DNA of 46,770 nt from Aerococcus sp. HMSC062A02 (GTDB lineage: Bacteria; Bacillota; Bacilli; Lactobacillales; Aerococcaceae). Location: NCBI RefSeq assembly GCF_001809535.1, contig NZ_KV797940.1:11056-57825 (forward strand). Direction: 5' to 3'. Shown one piece after another: positions 24,831-32,951 of the stretch (position 1 is its first letter; each line of letters begins with the position of its first letter). Under the pieces are notes generated by a model. It was given only the letters and a program-made list of their open reading frames with translations, did no database searches and was not told where the DNA came from. The translations under genes and the position numbers were made by a program.

Positions 24831-25832
24831 ATGAAACCACTCAAAAAATCTTTACTCGGCTTAACAACTTTCCTCGGCTTGATTGGCCTTACCCTCACCG
24901 GCTGTTCCTCGGCGTCCGACAAGGTCATCCTCTATTCGAACGCTGATGACGAAGCCATTGCTGCTATTGAAAGCAGCCTAAACGAAGACGGTTATGAAGG
25001 CCAATACGAGATTCAAACTTTCGGTACCTCTGAATTAGGGGGCAAACTCTTAGCTGAAGGCAAGGATATCGAAGCAGACATGGTGACTATGTCCACCTTC
25101 TACCTCGAATCCGCCCAGAACCAGCATGAAATGTTCCAAGATTTGACCTGGGATGTGAATACCCAGCAAGATTTCCCAGACTATGTCGCTCCCTTAACCG
25201 TCCAAGAAGGTGCCATTATTGTCAATGACGAAATGGCGAAATCAGAGAACTTAGATCTTCCTCAATCCATTAAAGACTTAGCCGATCCTAAGTATGAAGG
25301 CAAGGTTTCTGTCGTTGATATTGACTCTTCCTCAACGGCCTGGTTGATGGTCCAAGCTTTGGTTGCAGAATATGGTGAAGAAGAAGCTCAAGAAATCCTT
25401 GCCGGTATCTATAAGAATGCCAGCAACCATATCGAATCTTCTGGTTCAGGGCCTTTGAACAAGGTAGTCAGTGGAGAAGTCCCATTCGGCTTTGGTCTCC
25501 GCCACCAGGTTGCGGTTAAGCAGAATGAAGGCGCCCCAATCTCTCTCATTGATCCGACAGAAGGTAACTTCTCCCTAACCGAATCGGTCGCTGTGATCGA
25601 CAAAGAAGACAGTGAAAAGGCCGAACTAGCGCAAAAAATGAGCGAAACGATTATTCAGAAAGGGCGTCCTAAGGTTCAAGAATTCTATCCCGTTGCCCTC
25701 TATGAAGGGGAAGAAACAGACTCCAGCAAGCAATCTGCCCATCCGAAACAATTCGATGAGCCACTGACTGCTGAATTACTCGCCAAACACCAAGAAATTT
25801 CCAATAAAGCTAAGGAAATGGCCCAACAATAA
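24831..25832 (+). CDS. 2-aminoethylphosphonate-type ABC transporter substrate-binding lipoprotein
   Basis: This 333-residue extracellular binding protein has a lipoprotein signal (KKSLLGLTTFLGLIGLTLTG followed by Cys at about 24). The mature part has the periplasmic iron-binding-like fold of cluster F ligands (VILYSNADDEAIAAIESSL ... EADMVTMSTFYLES ... GFGLRHQVAVKQNEGAP). The ATG at 24831 directly follows the permease stop, with GGAGG upstream; a longer frame overlapping the permease would bury the signal peptide. It is expected to deliver 2-AEP to the fused permease. Confidence 0.92.
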   Translation: MKPLKKSLLGLTTFLGLIGLTLTGCSSASDKVILYSNADDEAIAAIESSLNEDGYEGQYEIQTFGTSELGGKLLAEGKDIEADMVTMSTFYLESAQNQHEMFQDLTWDVNTQQDFPDYVAPLTVQEGAIIVNDEMAKSENLDLPQSIKDLADPKYEGKVSVVDIDSSSTAWLMVQALVAEYGEEEAQEILAGIYKNASNHIESSGSGPLNKVVSGEVPFGFGLRHQVAVKQNEGAPISLIDPTEGNFSLTESVAVIDKEDSEKAELAQKMSETIIQKGRPKVQEFYPVALYEGEETDSSKQSAHPKQFDEPLTAELLAKHQEISNKAKEMAQQ

Positions 25833-25857
25833 TCTCGTCTAGAAAGAAGTGTTTACT

Positions 25858-26958
25858 TTGACTCAATATAAACTACTCACTCCTGGTCCGCTCACTGTGA
25901 CGGACCGTGTCCGCCAAGCCATGAACTTCGATTACTGTACCTGGGACGAGGACTATAAAGCAGTGACCCAAGAGATCCGCCAAAAGCTGCTCCAGATCGC
26001 CCAAGTGGACCCTGACCGCTATACCAGCGTCCTCCTCCAGGGCAGCGGCTCCTATGCTGTCGAAGCCTGCCTGTCGACCTTCAGTCGCCCAGACACCAAA
26101 TTCCTGATCCTGTCCAATGGTAAATATGGGGAACGGATCCTGCAAATGGCCGATTACCAAAAGCTAGACTATGAGGCTTACAAGGTCGCCTACGATGAGG
26201 TCCATGATCCTCAAGTAGTCGCTTGCCTGCTCGATAAGAACCCAGACATCAGCCATGTCATGATGGTACATTCAGAAACAACTTCAGGCATCCTCAATCC
26301 AATTGCTGACATTGCCCAAGTCGCTAAAGACCACAACTGCCTCTTCTTTGTCGATGCCATGTCCAGCTTTGGCGGTGTGCCGATTGACATGGGGCCTATT
26401 GACGCCCTGATCACCAGTGCCAATAAGTGCATCCAAGGGGTCCCCGGCTTTGCTATCGTACTTGTCCGTAAAGATCTTATTGAATCTAGCAAGGGGAATT
26501 CGTCTACCTTATCTTTAGACCTCTTCGACCAGTACCAAGAGATGGCCAGAGACGGGAAGTGGCGCTATACCTCCCCCACCCATGTGGTTATGGCCTTCCA
26601 TGAAGCCCTCAAAGAATTCGAGGAACGCGGTAGCGTAGCGGCCCAACACGCCCGCTATCAGAAAAACCAAGAACTCCTCCAAGAAGGTATGGAAGACCTC
26701 GGTTTCAAGGCCTATGTCCCTAGGGAGCACCAAGGCCCAATCATCACGACTTTCCTTTATCCGGAAGGTCAAGCTTGGGACTTCCAGGACATGTACCACT
26801 ACATCAAGGAACGAGGTTATGTGATCTATCCAGGTAAACTCACCGATGTGGATACCTTCCGCATCAGCAATATCGGTGAGATTTATCCTGAAGATATTAC
26901 CCGCGTGCTCGATATTTTTAAAGCTTATATGGAGGAGAAAGACAATGACAGACATTAA
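25858..26958 (+). CDS. phnW: 2-aminoethylphosphonate:pyruvate aminotransferase PhnW
   Basis: This 366-residue PLP-dependent class-V aminotransferase converts 2-aminoethylphosphonate and pyruvate to phosphonoacetaldehyde and alanine. It begins TQYKLLTPGPLTVTDRVRQA, the usual PhnW N-terminus. It has LQGSGSYAVEACLST, HSETTSGILNPI, FFVDAMSSFGGVPID, and the PLP lysine in TSANKCIQGVPGFAIVL. The TTG at 25858 is preferred because AAGAAG lies seven bases upstream; the GTG at 25849 is too close to it. It overlaps phnX by 14 bases, so translation is coupled. Confidence 0.95.
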   Translation: MTQYKLLTPGPLTVTDRVRQAMNFDYCTWDEDYKAVTQEIRQKLLQIAQVDPDRYTSVLLQGSGSYAVEACLSTFSRPDTKFLILSNGKYGERILQMADYQKLDYEAYKVAYDEVHDPQVVACLLDKNPDISHVMMVHSETTSGILNPIADIAQVAKDHNCLFFVDAMSSFGGVPIDMGPIDALITSANKCIQGVPGFAIVLVRKDLIESSKGNSSTLSLDLFDQYQEMARDGKWRYTSPTHVVMAFHEALKEFEERGSVAAQHARYQKNQELLQEGMEDLGFKAYVPREHQGPIITTFLYPEGQAWDFQDMYHYIKERGYVIYPGKLTDVDTFRISNIGEIYPEDITRVLDIFKAYMEEKDNDRH

Positions 26959-27724
26959 ATTATTAATCTGCGATTGGGCAGGAACAACTGTTGACTATGG
27001 CTGCTTCGCCCCAATCCAAGCCCTGAAATTAGCCTTCGATAAGGCAGGCATCCCAGTAAGTGATGAGGAATTGCGCCAACCCATGGGCATGGGCAAGAAA
27101 GACCATATCCGCACCATGCTCGATATGCCACGTATCCAAGAAGCCTGGACGGAAACTTATGGCCAGGCTCCAAGTGAAGAGAATGTCGAAGGCCTCTACA
27201 GCAACTTTAACGAAGCCATCCTAGAGACCCTAAAGGCTCCTGAATTCGCCCAACCCAAGCCTGGTGTTGTCGAAGGTATAGACAAATTACGGCAAGCTGG
27301 CATCCGGATTGGCGCGACCACCGGCTACACCGCTGAAATGATGGAACTCGTTGAACCCGCCGCTGCAGACCAAGGCTATGTGCCAGATTACTCCGTGACT
27401 TCAGAAGCAGTTGGCCAGTTCGGCCGACCCTATCCCTATATGATCTTCGCCAATATGACCCACTTCGAAATCGAAAGTGTTGGCCAGGTCCTAAAAATCG
27501 GCGACACCCTAACGGATATCAAAGAAGGGAAAAACGCCGGCGTTCTATCCTGTGGCGTCATTGAGGGTTCCTCTGAAATGGCCCTAAGCCAGGAAGAATT
27601 CGAAGCCCTGCCAGCTGGTGAACAAGACCAGTTAAAAGAAAAAATTCGCCAAAAGATGTTAGAGGCAGGAGCTGACCAAGTCTTCGACCGCTTCGAAGAC
27701 CTTGTGACCTATCTGCTGGACTAG
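26945..27724 (+). CDS. phnX: Phosphonoacetaldehyde hydrolase PhnX
   Basis: This 259-residue HAD-superfamily enzyme cleaves the C-P bond of phosphonoacetaldehyde to acetaldehyde and phosphate. Motif I is ICDWAGTTVDYG. The cap carries the Schiff-base lysine in MGMGKKDHIRTML. Also seen are RIGATTGYTAEMM and KIGDTLTDIKEGKNAG. GGAGGAG lies eight bases before the ATG at 26945; longer upstream frames run inside phnW. It is the last gene of the operon, with a terminator five bases after the stop. Confidence 0.95.
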   Translation: MTDIKLLICDWAGTTVDYGCFAPIQALKLAFDKAGIPVSDEELRQPMGMGKKDHIRTMLDMPRIQEAWTETYGQAPSEENVEGLYSNFNEAILETLKAPEFAQPKPGVVEGIDKLRQAGIRIGATTGYTAEMMELVEPAAADQGYVPDYSVTSEAVGQFGRPYPYMIFANMTHFEIESVGQVLKIGDTLTDIKEGKNAGVLSCGVIEGSSEMALSQEEFEALPAGEQDQLKEKIRQKMLEAGADQVFDRFEDLVTYLLD

Positions 27725-27728
27725 AACC

Positions 27729-27772
27729 AAAAAAAGATGAAGGAGGCCTTTGAGCTTCCTTCATCTTTTTTA
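27729..27772 (+). terminator. Terminator of the phosphonate operon
   Basis: AAAAAAGATGAAGGA pairs with TCCTTCATCTTTTT around a 13-base loop directly after phnX. Confidence 0.9.
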
Positions 27773-27790
27773 TTGATTTAATTTTCAGGG

Positions 27791-28283
27791 GCTTGCTCAC
27801 ACCCTTAGTCGGGTTCGGTCACGCAACTTTCGTGTCACTTCACAAGCCTCCGCCGCAGTCCTTCAGACTGCTTTGGTGACTTGCTCCAGTGAACGAAAGT
27901 TGAACGCGTGCCCTCACACCCTGATAGTTGGGTTCAGTCGCGCAGAAGTGGCTCCTCTTCACAAAGCGCCGTCGAAGACTTTCAGTCTTCTCTGTTGCTT
28001 TGCTCCAGAGGTCCACTTCTACCCGCGCTCCCTCTCACCCTTTAGTTGGGTTCGACTTGGCAGAAGCTTCTCCACTTCACACGAACGAAACGTGCAAGCA
28101 TGGCTTGCCCTTTTTCGTTCGTGCTCCAGTGGTAAGCTTCTAACCGCCAAGTCTCTCACCCTTTCTAGTCGGGTTCGACTTGGCAGAAAGGGAGTGACTT
28201 CAGCAAAGCGGAACGACCGGCTAATGCCGCTCTTTTCCTCTTTGCCACCAGTCATCCCTTTCTAAACGCCTTTGCTCACACCC
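27791..28283. repeat. Structured hairpin repeat array B (four tandem units)
   Basis: Boundary motifs CTCACACCC or CTCTCACCC occur at 27796, 27913, 28032, 28153 and 28275, giving units of 117, 119, 121 and 122 bp. Each unit reads: short ACCC...GGGT hairpin, stem 1, AG, stem 2, TTCACA or TTCAGC, stem 3 with a variable apex, TGCTCC or TGCCACC, stem 2', CTAAMC-like, stem 1'. Stem 2 arms are AACTTTCGT/ACGAAAGTT, AAGTGG/CCACTT, AAGCTT/AAGCTT and AGAAAGGG/CCCTTTCT in units 1-4. The last boundary overlaps the jag stop codon. Reading frames through the array are by-products. Confidence 0.9.
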
Positions 28284-29362
28284 TAATGTCTATAGTCTAC
28301 AATCAGATAGCGGTGGGGTTCTCGGCCTTCTGACCGGGTTTCGATGTGGTCATACTTGGAGAGGGCTTGGTGGACGATTTTTCGCTCGTTGGCGGGCAAG
28401 GGGGAGAGTTGGACGGAGGATTGTTTGACCGTCACTTCATCCGCTGTACGTTCCGCCAGGCGCTCCAAGGTCTTCAAGCGGCGTTCCCGGTAGTCGCCGA
28501 CATTGACCACGACGTTGACGCGATTGCGGACATGGCGGTGGACCAGCACTTTGGCTAGGGCTTCGAGTGAATTCAAGATCTTACCGTGCTTGCCGATAAC
28601 GAGGCCTGGCTTATCGGTATTGATGTGGTAGATAATTTCCCGGTCGTGGTCTTCTACATCCACTGTAACATCGACCCCATAAGCTTCACAGACATCGATA
28701 ATATAGCGGGCGGGGAAGTCGACATCGTAGAAAACTTTGTTATTTTCATCTTCAGCCGGTGTGTCTTCTTCCTCTTGGTTAGCCGCTTGATCAGCCTGTT
28801 CTGAAGCTTGCTTACTAGCTTCCGCTTCTTCTACAGCCGCTACTTCTTCGTTATCCGAATCTTGGGCTGCTTCCTCTTGCTGGCTCGTCTCAGTGCCTGT
28901 TTCTTCTTCAGAAACAGATTCTTGGACAGGGTCAGCTAGGGGACGGCCATCTTCCTGGATCTCATCCTTGGCGAGGACAGGCGCTTCTTCAGCTGAAATC
29001 GCTTGGACTTCTTCGACAGAATCGCTAGCAGGATCATGCCCTTGTTGACTCCGGGCTTGCTTATCATCTGCGACATAGACAGCGGACGTGCTCGCTTCAT
29101 TGGTCGGATCAGCGACCGACTTGCTGACGGGGTCATCTGGATCGTCAGCATCCTCTCTAGCTTCTGTTTGACCTTCTTCTGAGTGATCAGCTGCCTTGAC
29201 AAATAATTTAACAATGGCATCGCGGGCCCCAATGCCTAGGAAACCCTTGCGTGCTTCCTGCAGCACTTCCACTTCAACTTCTTCTTGGGCGACTCCTAAT
29301 TCTTTTAAACCAGCCTTGATGGCGGCTTCCACAGAGTCGGCTTGAAATATTTTGGCTTGCAT
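28283..29362 (-). CDS. jag: RNA-binding protein Jag (KhpB/EloR)
   Basis: This 359-residue cytoplasmic RNA-binding protein is linked in Firmicutes to cell elongation. The Jag_N domain (residues 1-52) has the family's KGFLGIG motif. A long acidic Glu/Asp/Gln/Ala linker (about 70-210) follows. The KH domain has GLVIGKHGKILNSLEALAK, and the C-terminal R3H domain ends EGREPHRYLIVDY. The linker makes it longer than the common 200-330 residues. It is downstream of yidC with a 40-base gap and has AAGGAG upstream. Its TAG stop is fused to the boundary of repeat array B; in most relatives mnmE would follow. Confidence 0.96.
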   Translation of the reverse strand: MQAKIFQADSVEAAIKAGLKELGVAQEEVEVEVLQEARKGFLGIGARDAIVKLFVKAADHSEEGQTEAREDADDPDDPVSKSVADPTNEASTSAVYVADDKQARSQQGHDPASDSVEEVQAISAEEAPVLAKDEIQEDGRPLADPVQESVSEEETGTETSQQEEAAQDSDNEEVAAVEEAEASKQASEQADQAANQEEEDTPAEDENNKVFYDVDFPARYIIDVCEAYGVDVTVDVEDHDREIIYHINTDKPGLVIGKHGKILNSLEALAKVLVHRHVRNRVNVVVNVGDYRERRLKTLERLAERTADEVTVKQSSVQLSPLPANERKIVHQALSKYDHIETRSEGREPHRYLIVDYRH

Positions 29363-29402
29363 GCTTGCTTCAAACTCCTTTCACTCATTGACTTTTCATT
29401 AC

Positions 29403-30257
29403 TTAACGCTTCTTTTTGGTCGTCCGGGGGTGGCGTTTAGCTTTTTCCAAACGTTTCTCGAGGTCACGCTCAGCCTTTTCCTTCTCTAAACGGGCTTCCC
29501 GCTTCTTATAAGGGTTATTCAAAATGAGCGTCTGACCAATGGTGAAGGCATTCGATGCCACCCAGTAGAGAGCGATAGCACTTGGCAGCGTCGCCCCCAT
29601 AAAGAGGATCATGGCAGGCATCATCCACTGCATGGCAGCCATGCTCTGGTTACTTTGCGGATTGCCGATCGTCATCAGGCGGGTATTGTACCAGGTTAAA
29701 GCAGCAGCTAGGACAGGTAAGATGAAGTAAGGGTCCGGTTGACCGAGTTCCATCCATAAGAAGTGACCATTGCTGAGCACTTCGGTCCGGCTGATGGCCT
29801 GGTAGAGGCCCATAAGGATAGGTAATTGGATCAGCATGGGCAAGCAGCCTGAGAGGGGGTTATAGTCATACTTCTCATTGAGCTTGGCCATTTCCTCTTC
29901 CAGTTTTTGCTGGGTTTCTGGATCCTTTGAGGCATATTTTTCACGCAGGGCCTGCATTTCAGGTTGGACTACCTGCATTTTTTCTGTACTTTTAATCTGA
30001 TAGTGATAGAGAGGCACCAGGACCAAGCGAATGATTAAGGTAAAGACAATAATCCCCAGGCCATAATTCCCTCCGAAGAGGTCTGATAGCCAGATAATCA
30101 AACGCGAGAAACTATAGACAATATAGCGGTCCCAAAAGCCGGTAGATTCCGCTGTGATGGGTTCACGTGCCGTTGCACAAGCCCCCAAGAAGAGGGGCAA
30201 GGCCATTAAGACTAAGATAAGGCTTAGCTTTTTCTTGGTCCAAAATTTTGATTTCAA
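29403..30257 (-). CDS. yidC: Membrane protein insertase YidC (lipoprotein form)
   Basis: This 284-residue Oxa1/YidC/SpoIIIJ insertase has an N-terminal lipoprotein signal (LILVLMALPLFLGAC). The five-helix core follows, with YGLGIIVFTLIIRLVLVPLY (carrying the conserved Arg), NPLSGCLPMLIQLPILMGLY, and AMQWMMPAMILFMGATLPSAIALYW. The basic tail (ERDLEKRLEKAKRHPRTTKKKR) probably contacts ribosomes. The start is TTG at 30257 with GGAGGAG five bases upstream. It follows rnpA with a 34-base gap, in the standard order rpmH-rnpA-yidC-jag. Confidence 0.96.
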   Translation of the reverse strand: MKSKFWTKKKLSLILVLMALPLFLGACATAREPITAESTGFWDRYIVYSFSRLIIWLSDLFGGNYGLGIIVFTLIIRLVLVPLYHYQIKSTEKMQVVQPEMQALREKYASKDPETQQKLEEEMAKLNEKYDYNPLSGCLPMLIQLPILMGLYQAISRTEVLSNGHFLWMELGQPDPYFILPVLAAALTWYNTRLMTIGNPQSNQSMAAMQWMMPAMILFMGATLPSAIALYWVASNAFTIGQTLILNNPYKKREARLEKEKAERDLEKRLEKAKRHPRTTKKKR

Positions 30258-30291
30258 TTGACTCCTCCAAAATATCTGTCGTCCAGCCCGA

Positions 30292-30639
30292 CTACTTGGC
30301 CTCGGACTTGAAGATGCCGGCTAAGTTGAAGACGTGTTCCAGACTCTTCTTAATTTCAGCCATGGACATCTGTGCCGTGGGTTTACGGGCAATTACAATA
30401 AAGTCTTGGTTAGGGCGAATGACATCTCGCAATTCATAAACGGACTGGCGGATCCGGCGCTTGACATAGTTACGAGTCACCGCATTGCCAATCTTCTTAC
30501 CGACGGAGATCCCCAGGCGAAAATGCGTTTGTTCCTTATCTATAGTATAAACAACAAACTGACGGTTTGCAGTACTTTTACCTTGGTGGAAGACCCGACC
30601 AAAGTCTGCTTCAGATTTCACCCGATAGGCTTTACGCAT
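30292..30639 (-). CDS. rnpA: Ribonuclease P protein component
   Basis: This 115-residue basic protein is the cofactor of RNase P RNA in tRNA 5' maturation. The RNR motif NAVTRNYVKRRIRQSVYEL is complete, and SEADFGRVFHQGKS near the start is typical. GGGGGG lies upstream of the ATG. A transcription terminator (30653-30684) stands between rpmH and this gene, so much of its expression must come from read-through. Confidence 0.97.
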   Translation of the reverse strand: MRKAYRVKSEADFGRVFHQGKSTANRQFVVYTIDKEQTHFRLGISVGKKIGNAVTRNYVKRRIRQSVYELRDVIRPNQDFIVIARKPTAQMSMAEIKKSLEHVFNLAGIFKSEAK

Positions 30640-30652
30640 TCAAATCCCCCCT

Positions 30653-30687
30653 AAAAAAAATAAGACCACAGCTTTTGTGGTCTTAAG
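30653..30687 (-). terminator. Intrinsic terminator between rpmH and rnpA
   Basis: On the minus strand AAGACCACA pairs with TGTGGTCTT and is followed by eight T after one A. It is placed to lower rnpA, yidC and jag output relative to rpmH. Confidence 0.85.
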
Positions 30688-30817
30688 CAGAAATAACTTT
30701 TCTTCCTTTACGACGGCGAGCTGCTAATACGCGACGTCCGTTTTTAGTACTCATACGTTTACGGAAACCATGTTTCTTTTGGCGTGAACGTTTATTTGGT
30801 TGGTAGGTTCTCTTCAT
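30683..30817 (-). CDS. rpmH: 50S ribosomal protein L34
   Basis: The 44-residue L34 begins [20 protein letters not shown] and ends [16 protein letters not shown] lies seven bases before the ATG. It is the first gene of the leftward rpmH-rnpA-yidC-jag transcript from oriC and is complete and canonical. Confidence 0.98.
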   Translation of the reverse strand: MKRTYQPNKRSRQKKHGFRKRMSTKNGRRVLAARRRKGRKVISA

Positions 30818-30908
30818 GACTACACCTCCTATGATGATTGAATGTTTTTATCATTTGATTTCAACCTGTCGACTTGCTATTGAAAAGTTGAATGTCAACA
30901 CAAGGGTT

Positions 30909-30938
30909 ATTTTACCATAACACAAGCGTTTGACTCAA
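30909..30938 (-). promoter_or_regulatory. Promoter for rpmH
   Basis: On the minus strand TTGAGT and TAAAAT are 18 bases apart, about 90 bases upstream of rpmH at the left edge of the origin region. Confidence 0.55.
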
Positions 30939-30969
30939 GCCCTTTTTCGGATAAATTTCTATTTTTTTC

Positions 30970-31360
30970 TTCACAATTGTGGATTTCTTTTAAACAAGGA
31001 GGTGGATAAGGCGACTTGTGGGTAAGTTTTCCCAGCCTTCTTCACAGGCTTGTGGACATATCAACAGAATGTTAATTGTTATCCACAACTGTGAATAAGT
31101 TGCATGAAGTGTTAATAAGCGAGCTTTTTTATACCTAAAACTATCCACAAGGACAAATTATCCCCATTTATACAAGTGTCTTTCCACAGTTTGTGGATAA
31201 ACTAAATCACAACTTGGGATAATTTCTATTCACAGCTTAATTATCTGTGGAAAAAGACTTTTTTTCATGTTATCCTTTTATTACCATTAATTTGGGGATA
31301 ACTTAGCTTTTTTTATTGAAATGATCTTTTCCTTGCCACTTATCATAAGTTATCCACGAT
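30970..31360. other. oriC, left part: DnaA-box cluster upstream of dnaA
   Basis: Perfect DnaA boxes (TTATNCACA either strand) lie at 31079-31087, 31090-31098 and 31192-31200. One-mismatch boxes are at 31001-31009, 31017-31025, 31141-31149 and 31350-31358. Two perfect boxes face each other two bases apart. The segment between rpmH and dnaA (about 580 bases) holds no other gene. The box nearest dnaA overlaps its promoter region, fitting autoregulation. Confidence 0.92.
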
Positions 31361-31400
31361 AGGAACGATATACAAATTTGTTTATTAAGGAGATATACGC

Positions 31401-32747
31401 ATGGAAGAAATGATGAAACTTTGGGAGTATATTGACAATTATTTTAAAGAAGAACTCTCAAAAGCCAGTCACGAAACCTGGTTTTCAGAGTTACGACCGG
31501 AGCGTTTAGAGAATAATACCCTCTATCTTGTGGCGGGCTCTGAACTACACAAGAAACATATTGAAAACCACTACCTGGTCCAAATCCGCCAAGTGGCCTT
31601 TAACTACCTAGGTTATGACATCGATGTGGTCGTCCATCTGGCTAGCCAACCGGCGACCAACTTCACCCTCAACGGCCAGCGTCCCCAGGAAGAAGAGAAA
31701 ACCAACCGCTACCACGACCGCAGCACCATGTTGAACCCTAAATACACCTTCGATAATTTCATCGTTGGGGAAGGCAATAAGATGGCCCATGCCGCTGCTC
31801 TAGCGGTTGCTGAGGGACCAGGCCGGGACTACAACCCGCTCTTCTTCTTCGGAGGCGTGGGGCTAGGGAAGACCCACTTGATGCAGGCAATCGGCCATGA
31901 AGTCTTACGGACCAATCCCGAAGCCCGGGTTAAATATGTCACTAGTGAGACCTTTACCAATGACTTTATTGAAGCCATTCGGACTAACTCAACCTCTGAA
32001 TTCCACGAAGAGTACCGGACAGTCGATATCCTACTCGTGGATGATATCCAATTCATTGGGAACAAGCAGTCCACCCAAGAGGAATTCTTCCATACCTTCA
32101 ATGCCCTCTATAATAAGAACAAACACATTGTGCTAACCTCTGACCGGGACGCTAGCCAGATTCCCGAATTAGAAGACCGGCTGGTTTCCCGCTTCAAGCA
32201 GGGCTTGTCAACCGATATTACCCCACCTGACCTGGAAACACGGATTGCCATCTTGCGCAATAAGGCCCAGGTCAACCACATCGACATTGAGGACAACACC
32301 CTCACCTATATTGCCGGTCAAATCGACACCAATATCCGTGAACTAGAAGGGGCCCTGACCAGCGTCCAAGCCTATGCTGTCATGCACCAGGAAGAAATTA
32401 CCCCTAGCATGGCAGCCAAGGCCCTCCGCAATTATAAAGACACTTCAGCCCAGGCCCTGCCCTCGATAGCCGAAATCCAAGAAACAGTAGCCCAGTACTT
32501 CGACCTCACCGTTGAAGACCTCAAAGGGAAGAAACGTAAGCGGGAAATCGTTGTCCCCCGCCAGATCGCTATGTACCTCTCCCGGGAAATTACCGAAGCT
32601 TCCCTGCCTAAGATTGGCCAGGAATTTGGCGGCAAGGACCACACCACCGTCCTCCACGCCCATGAAAAAATTCTTGGCGAAATCGACGAATCGACCGATG
32701 TTAAACGCGATGTCGAAAACATCGAAAAGCTACTCAAAAATAGCTAA
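31401..32747 (+). CDS. dnaA: Chromosomal replication initiator protein DnaA
   Basis: This 448-residue AAA+ initiator has domain I (about 1-80), a short linker, the ATPase domain with Walker A FFGGVGLGKTHLMQAIG, Walker B ILLVDDIQFI and sensor/arginine motifs (LEDRLVSRFKQGL). Domain IV carries the DnaA signature LPKIGQEFGGKDHTTVLHAH. AAGGAG lies eight bases before the ATG. DnaA boxes flank it on both sides, the bipartite origin plan of Bacillus. There are no missing residues. Confidence 0.99.
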   Translation: MEEMMKLWEYIDNYFKEELSKASHETWFSELRPERLENNTLYLVAGSELHKKHIENHYLVQIRQVAFNYLGYDIDVVVHLASQPATNFTLNGQRPQEEEKTNRYHDRSTMLNPKYTFDNFIVGEGNKMAHAAALAVAEGPGRDYNPLFFFGGVGLGKTHLMQAIGHEVLRTNPEARVKYVTSETFTNDFIEAIRTNSTSEFHEEYRTVDILLVDDIQFIGNKQSTQEEFFHTFNALYNKNKHIVLTSDRDASQIPELEDRLVSRFKQGLSTDITPPDLETRIAILRNKAQVNHIDIEDNTLTYIAGQIDTNIRELEGALTSVQAYAVMHQEEITPSMAAKALRNYKDTSAQALPSIAEIQETVAQYFDLTVEDLKGKKRKREIVVPRQIAMYLSREITEASLPKIGQEFGGKDHTTVLHAHEKILGEIDESTDVKRDVENIEKLLKNS

Positions 32748-32752
32748 TCAAT

Positions 32753-32941
32753 GTATCCACAAGCTCACTATGTTAAAATAGTAAAAAAGCCCCTGTGGAT
32801 AATTATAGGAAAAGTCCCCAGCTTATAAACAGACTTTCCACATGTGGAAAAGCAGGAGTCTTATAAGGATTAGCCACTTATCCACAGATTTAACAGGCCC
32901 TATTACTATTATTATCTTTATATTAATATATATAAATAAAG
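32753..32941 (+). other. oriC, right part: DnaA boxes, DnaA-trio run and AT-rich unwinding region
   Basis: Perfect boxes lie at 32794-32802 (inverted) and 32878-32886, and a one-mismatch box at 32753-32761. After the last box comes a GC-rich CAGGCC, then five consecutive triplets CTA TTA CTA TTA TTA (32900-32914). On the lower strand these are TAG/TAA trios of the DnaA-trio type. An almost pure A+T stretch follows to the dnaN ribosome site. This is the probable strand-opening site. Confidence 0.8.
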
Positions 32942-32951
32942 GAGTGCTCAA

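Noticed and set aside
27873-28265. Plus- and minus-strand reading frames of 70-130 residues inside array B
   Set aside because: They arise from the repeat. Their sequences repeat with the hairpin stems, frames change between units, and no ribosome sites exist.
27796-28283. CRISPR array
   Set aside because: The period is about 120 bp, no identical repeats with unique spacers of constant length exist, and variable parts are self-complementary. No cas genes are present.
27796-28283. tRNA or T-box elements, suggested by GGGTTCG resembling a T-loop
   Set aside because: No acceptor stem, anticodon arm or T-box core sequence can be drawn. The motif is part of a short ACCC/GGGT hairpin.
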